Of a stretch of 64,000 nt of DNA, positions 58,481 to 64,000 are shown piece after piece. The translations under genes and the position numbers were made by a program. Below the pieces are notes generated by a model that was given only the letters and a program-made list of their open reading frames with translations, was not told where the DNA came from and made no database searches. The number at the start of each line of letters is the position of its first letter. The first letter of the stretch is position 1. Source of the DNA: Siderastrea radians (Eukaryota > Cnidaria > Anthozoa > Scleractinia > Rhizangiidae); contig OZ024891.1 of the NCBI GenBank assembly GCA_964017195.1, forward strand, positions 5,327,494 to 5,391,493. Reading direction: 5' to 3'.

Positions 58481-61400
58481 ATGCAGTCTTCATCTACAAG
58501 CACACAGATACCCCTGTGCAATGAGTATTGCGACGGTAACACTGCCGAGTTTTATTGTCCAGAATGTTCTGCCATGTTCTGTGGCAGTTGCTATGACAGG
58601 GAACATTGCGGAAATGAGCGGAAATCACAGCATGGAAAACTCACCGAGCTCCGAGCCATATGTTGTGCTCATAAACACACTTTAGATTATTTCAATCTCA
58701 CAACACTTCAGCCTATGTGTGTAATATGCAGAAAGGAGACTCTGCAGTCACCTGAATTTGCGCACCATGTTATCGACAATATAGAAGTAACCGTCCCTAA
58801 GCTACGATCACTTATGGAAAAAAAGTTAAATATTGCTTCTGAGTTGATTGACAGATTAAGCTCTGAAATAGCTAAGGTTGAAAATGCAGCAAAGAATACA
58901 ACTATTGCTGCTGTCAATTATATCAAATGTGCTTTTTTGAAACTTCGAAAGTACCTGGATGAGTCGGAGGCAGAGCTTGTACAGAGTGCCAGAAGATATT
59001 TTGATGAATTTCTGGAAGTTAATGATGAAAGAGTGGAAGTTAAAAATGCTATAAGAAATCTCAGGGCCCTTGCTGAGGAAGGTAAGGTACAAAAATATTG
59101 TGTTTTTGTTAAATTCTACACTGAATCAGGTTTCTAATCCGGGATCCTGATAAGTTATCCCCCTTAAAATCCCATAAGATTTGATTATAGGATGCTATTA
59201 AGATCCTATAGGATCTTGCAAGGATCCTATGAAGAATGATTAGGGTTATTGCCATTTAGGATCCTGGGTTTTGTTTTTTTTTTTTGTCAAAGTAGCTGGG
59301 AATCAAACTCGTAATAGCTGAGGGAAATCCTCAGCCCTGGCAGTGACAGTGGTACCTCAACTTAACGAAGTGTCAAAGGACTGGGGAAATTGGTTCGTTA
59401 TATCGAGGGTTCGTTATATCAACTTGATATAACAAACCCTTGCCATACGTTACACTATTACTGGGCAGAAAAGATCGTTCGTTATACTGAGGACTTTGTT
59501 GTATAGAGGTTCGTTAAATCGAGGTTCCTCTGTATTGTATTGATATCTCTAACTTTTGATCAGTAGCCTTTAAGTTAATCATTATTTTATTCATATTTTT
59601 GGCCTCAATAAGGCATTTGGTATGGTGGACCAAGTGTTTTTGGTTTGTTTGTTTGTTTGTTTGTCTTTTGTTTGGGAGGGGGTGGGCACTTGTTGCTTTT
59701 AATTATCAGAAATTATGTGAATCTGAAATTTCTATGCATACTCTCTACAATTTTTTTGTTTTCCTAAAACAGGTCAGTTGCTGTTGACAAAAGAAGCCAG
59801 AAGCCTAGCTGTGGAGTTCCCATCAGTTTTTAGGAGACTTGAAGAGCTGTGCAACTCCAAAAATGAGGAACAACAGACCAAGGACCTAGAAATTATAATT
59901 AAGTTTGAGGACCGCACTTGTGAACAGCTCAAACAACTTATCAAAATGACATCATACTCAACAATACAAATTGGAGGTAACTGTTATATATGGGCCTGAG
60001 ATTTTGTACAAGAGGGTTAGTGTGACTTTTTCAAAAAGATAGCATCCTACTGTCTTCATGATTTGGTGTCCTAACAATGTCGTGTCTCTAAGAGCTAATT
60101 GGAATCTATACTACTAATTCTTATTAATCATCTTGTCAAAAATAATCTAATACTTAGTTTTTTTCTTAGAAAGCATCATGTTGAATGAACTAACAGACAG
60201 TTCAACAGCTGCAAATAATAACGGTTGTGGATCCTCCCCAGATTGCCTTCCAGGTGTGGTAAACTAGGCCACGTCACTTTGCATTTTGTTTAGTTTTAAA
60301 ACTGTATAGTGATAGCATTGGTGAGTTGAGGTGAAGTGATGATGTGGATGTCTCTCTGAAGTGGAAACCTCACTAAGTTCGACACCTCTCTAAGTTGGGC
60401 ACCTGTCAAGGGCAAATTCCTCTATTATAGCCTAAGCACCTCTCTGTGTCACAGCTTGGATACCTCTCTAAGGTAGACACCTTCATTGTGGTGGATCCTC
60501 TCCAAGATGGTTACCTATAAGCTATTTTAAGGTGGACATCTCTGTTAAGATGGATGCCTCTCTATTAAGGTGGAAACCACTTAATTATTGTAGATACCTT
60601 TCTATTAAGGTGGACTTCTCTGTTTTAAAGTATGCACCTCTCTGGTAAGGTGGACACTTAACACTTCTCCATTAAGGTGGACATGTCTTTCCAAGGCAGA
60701 CACCTCAAAGGTGAACACCTGTCTGTCACTGTAGACACCTCTCTAAGGCAGTACCTAAACTAAGACCTATAAATGTAACTCATGGATCTGATCATTTCCA
60801 TGTATAGTTTGGTCAGGACTTACTTCTGATAAATCATCTCTGTGTAACACATTAACACAACCATCATACACCTTTCTAAGGGACAAGAGATAGAGTTGAG
60901 CATGCAGAATTTATTTTAGAGGGAATTCACTTTGAGTTCCACCATGTTTCCATTCTAACGACTTGACAGTATTACAAAATAAAAATGCCCTTAATTTTAT
61001 TGTTTTCATAGAGCTTTTTTCTTCTTTGAATATAATTTAGGTAGAAAGCGGTTCTTCCCAAACCCATCCACTTCTTCTTGTGATGAACCGTGCTCCAAAC
61101 AACCCAGGATCAATTATACGGCCTGCCAGATCACTCCAGAGTGTGACAGCAGTTCACCTCTAACACCATCAAAAGCTATGGCAAGACAAACCGTGCAAAT
61201 TGCATCACCTTTACCCAGTAAACTGTCCAAGCGACCCTGCAGGGTTGGGAGACCACCAAAGAGTCCTTCTTGTTCCAGTCCAAAGGCTACCACAGCATCA
61301 CCTATAGCAGGGGACAGCTGTAAACGCAGACGACGGGGAGGAGAATTGTCCAAAGAATTTCAGGTTAGGTGGATTATTTTATGATTTGATAGCTAAAAAA

Positions 61401-63140
61401 AGTTACAGTTCCAAAATCCCAAACTTTCCCCACCATGCATCTTCTCCTCAAGAAATAAGGGCACTCATTAGCTCTCATTTGTACTTTCAGAAATGCGATG
61501 CTATTCTAACAGAGCTTTGGGCGCAGGATGACAGCTACCCATTTGCCCGCCCTGTGGATAAGAAACAGGTAACCCAACCCTATCAAAATAAATGTTTTAT
61601 CCTGAACAATCATAAAACCTTGTTACAGAGAGCTTTTAAAAATCTATTATCAGTGTGCACAACCACACGTACTGATGTGAGTTCTGGTTATTATTCTAGT
61701 CTCCAGATTATTATAAGGTCATCAGCAATCCTATAGACTTGTCCGTCATCAAGGAAAAGCTGCACTCTCTTCAGTATGCATCAGCTGTGGATTTTGTGAA
61801 GGACTTTCGTCTGATGATCAGCAACTGTAGAGCATATAATCCAGTATGGAACAGTGTGTTTAAGTATTAAAAACCCAAGCCAAACAAGGCTGTGTTAGAG
61901 TTGCCAAGAGTTGATGAGGGTTTAAGCTCTTGAACTATCACTTGATTTGACACTCTTATGCACTTAGCAACTCTTGTGTGCACCCCCCCCCCTCTTTTTT
62001 ATTACTACCAGAGAGATTATAGTGCAACTCAAAATTTTGGCATGCTCCCATTAGTCAAAATCAATTACGTGACACGATAGTGTCTCTCCTCAGCGGTTGC
62101 CTATCAGCGCATAGTGCCCGTTTATGGCAATTTTCCCTCAAAATCTAGCATTGTACAGTAAAAACAATGGAGTCCTTATGTCTCAGGCCCTATGTGTGAT
62201 AGCTTCCCTCGGAAATTTGATGTTCAAACTTCATATAAGCCCTTGAACTACATTCTCTGGCTAATATTTGTTATGAACATCAAATTTCCTCAGGCAACCT
62301 ATCACACAGTAGTGCCTTCGACAGAAGAACTCTATTGTTTAATAAGTAGTATTTCTAGTTGCTTCATGCTAAATTGACCAGAGTTGAGTGCCAGCTGTGT
62401 GAGCCAACTTCACCTTGCCCTATTTCAAACATGTAACTTTACTCTCTGAAGGTTTGGTAACAAATGGTTATTACGTCCGAACTATCAGTTGACGAAAAGG
62501 TCGATAGTTGAATCCCCGTTCTTTGACACACTGTTTCCCCTTAAACAATAAACTCACTCCATTTTGTGTCTCTTCACCAATGGCTAGCAGCAGGAAGAGT
62601 GAGGCAACCCCTGCAATGAACTAGCATCCCATGCAGTAAGGAGTGGTACTACCCCCAGTCACTTTTTGCTTTAAGACACCATAAATGCTAGTCTCTAATT
62701 TTGGCAATGGCGATTGTGGGGCGGCCGAAATACACACAGGCACGCGAAATTTCCAGGAGATGCAATGCGAGGGGTCGCGTCTCATTTGTAAATGTATTAG
62801 TTAAGCTACTCTAAAATTCGAGTAAAAATAAAGTTTATGTTTTGTGTTATGTTATCTCCTCAAAATTTTGCATGCGTGCATGTGTATTTTGCCCGCCCCA
62901 CAACCGCCATTGCCAAAATTAGAGACTACTCGCAGTCTACATAGATGCTGGCCCTTACTATATTTTGTGCAACACTTTTTATCCTATAATAATACTATTT
63001 CCTATTTCTTTCCTTAGCCGGACACATTTGTTTACAATGCAGGAGAGGAACTCAATAATATCTTCAACCGCCTGCTGAAAATCAACTTTCCAAACTTTGA
63101 AGATGTGTTTTTAGATGACTCTGTGGAAGAAGACGACTAG
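58481..63140 (+). CDS. B-box / coiled-coil / bromodomain protein (TIF1/TRIM-like, no RING or PHD seen)
   Basis: Probably a nuclear chromatin regulator that binds acetyl-lysine. Coding exons 58481-59081, 59773-59976, 60170-60253, 61041-61363, 61491-61568, 61700-61843 and 63018-63140 join in phase to 518 codons. Order: Ser-rich start; B-box 1 (CNEYCDGNTAEFYC, CSAMFCGSCYDREHC, SQH); B-box 2 (CCAHKHTLDYFNLTTLQPMC, CRKE); coiled coil (about residues 110-270); basic linker with AT-hook-like RVGRPPKSP and KRRRRGG; C-terminal bromodomain (KCDAILTELW, SPDYYKVISNPIDLSVIKEK, DFVKDFRLMISNCRAYNPPD, NAGEELNNIF) with the acetyl-lysine-binding Asn in NCRAYNP. The acidic tail is EEDD. The arrangement matches TIF1 (TRIM24/33/66), but RING and PHD are not seen. 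ATG 58481 follows an acceptor at 58476, so an upstream 5' UTR or coding exon exists. Confidence 0.88.
59347..59532. mobile_element. pogo/Tigger-like MITE, copy 2
   Basis: Left CAGTGGTACCTCAACTTAAC and right (reverse complement) CAGAGGAACCTCGATTTAAC match the ends of 5274-5439. The centre repeats GTTCGTTATATC/GATATAAC. The right side has TA; the left neighbour is mutated (GA). Lies in intron 1 of the bromodomain gene. Confidence 0.65.
60340..60760 (+). repeat. Degenerate short minisatellite (AAGGTGGACACCTCTCT)
   Basis: Variants of CTCTCTAAGGTGGACACC recur every 15-30 bp over about 420 bp in an intron of the bromodomain gene. Copies are much diverged and often include ATTAAGGTGGA. Confidence 0.75.
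62689..62938. mobile_element. MITE with TAGTCTCTAATTTTGGCAAT ends
   Basis: The left arm TAGTCTCTAATTTTGGCAAT followed by GGCGATTGTGGGGCG is mirrored at 62881-62938 (CGCCCCACAACCGCCATTGC, CAAAATTAGAGACTA). The right side continues CTCGCAGTCTAC, the same kind of end as at 15630 and 16724. Located in the last intron of the bromodomain gene. Confidence 0.75.
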
Positions 63141-64000
63141 TGGCCTAAGCTGCCACATCTGAGTGAACTGTAAATATGGTTGTGTGACATTTTTCAAGAA
63201 AACCTTGCAAAAATTACAAAAGGAGGCAATATTCCTTTCTCTGAATCAAAGTTTTACATTGAGTTCTCTTTTTATTCTCCATCTTAATGTTAGCTGTGTT
63301 TTATGAATTTCAGCAGAAATGTTTCAAGAGGCATTTTTAAGCTATTTCATCTATGATAAGAAAATGTGTAGGTTTATTGTCTTGCTCTTGTTTTCCACGA
63401 AAGCTACGAATTCAGGTGTTCCTCTGATGTATTTTGTAAATTCCGGCAGTATAGTTTGGTGTTGTTCCCATGAAAATGCTAGAAACGTTTTTTTCGTCAG
63501 GTTTCATTTTTACTTCGAAACGTGTAATTCAAATAGTTGAACATTGTTTTGAATAAAGCGTCTTTTGTTCCACGTTGGAACTGTTCTCATTTATTGTAGC
63601 GCTTAACTTGTACTGATTCGATCATGTCACTTTGGGTTGGGGGGGACTGGTATGAGCAAAGCAAACTTCCTCGCTCCTTCTCCCTTGATGTCAAGTGTCT
63701 GGAGTGGGTTACTAGTCCGTGGTAGTTAATATGTTTTTACTTTGTGAAAGGGTGTATTTTTTAAATAAAGTTTTACCTACCTACCTACCTACCTTCTGGT
63801 ACTTTCACGCACAGATTGCTTGGTACAAATGTCAATGCCATTGAAGACCTGGAGAAAATAGGCTATGAACAGGAGCCATAATCGGGGACGGAGACCGTAA
63901 GCGCGGGGTCCACGCGGCCCCATCGAAAAAGACAAATGTGCTATTTTTAGAAAAAATTGCGCCACCCTCAACGTCATAAACGCGCGTGGCTACACGGAAA
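63141..64000 (+). other. 3' UTR and downstream of the bromodomain gene
   Basis: AATAAA at 63552 is the likely polyadenylation signal; another is at 63764, followed by a (TACC)n run (about 63775-63793). The last 200 bp are GC-richer. No gene is supported; the minus-strand ORF 63977-63789 has no domain. Confidence 0.5.

Noticed and set aside
62460..62525. tRNA-like stretch with a box-B-like GATAGTTGAATCCCC
   Set aside because: No matching box A or cloverleaf.

Overview
The window looks like nuclear DNA of an anthozoan cnidarian, most likely a stony coral. It is AT-rich, its genes are split by short and long introns with GT-AG borders, and the space between exons is packed with small inverted-repeat elements. 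The encoded proteins are animal-type, and the repeat families resemble those common in coral assemblies. The species call is an inference; no database search was possible.

Five host genes can be read. From left to right they are: the 5' end of an AMBRA1-like autophagy scaffold gene on the minus strand (about 8776 down past the left edge); GOLT1B/GOT1, a small Golgi membrane protein, on the plus strand (9423-19868), head to head with AMBRA1 across about 650 bp; an unrecognised secreted or single-pass membrane protein with a fibronectin-III-like ectodomain (26361-36843, +); KRR1, a small-subunit processome protein (39549-54004, +, 12 coding exons); and a B-box plus bromodomain protein of TIF1/TRIM type that shows neither RING nor PHD finger (58481-63140, +). 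The genes have no obvious shared pathway, and each seems to be its own transcription unit.

Most of the remaining sequence is mobile DNA. The GOLT1B introns hold several MITEs, a candidate element with a ZAD-like zinc-finger ORF, and a hAT-like element with a second transposon nested in it. That inner element has a perfect 9-bp target duplication and carries a broken RecQ-type helicase fragment. The large intron of the FN3-like gene holds a 420-bp repeat duplicated in tandem. Its second copy was hit by a TTAA-specific MITE, a 2.1-kb Tc1/mariner-type transposon with about 440-bp terminal repeats and a nearly complete transposase, and a 161-bp foldback element. The uninterrupted first copy supplies the empty site for all three. 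KRR1 intron 3 is filled by a 106-bp minisatellite that also occurs, inverted, in the AMBRA1 intron. KRR1 intron 4 holds a 7.2-kb inverted-repeat element flanked by TAA that contains a decayed antisense Ty3/Gypsy retrotransposon.

No CRISPR array, rRNA gene or convincing tRNA gene was seen. One tRNA-like SINE head is present.
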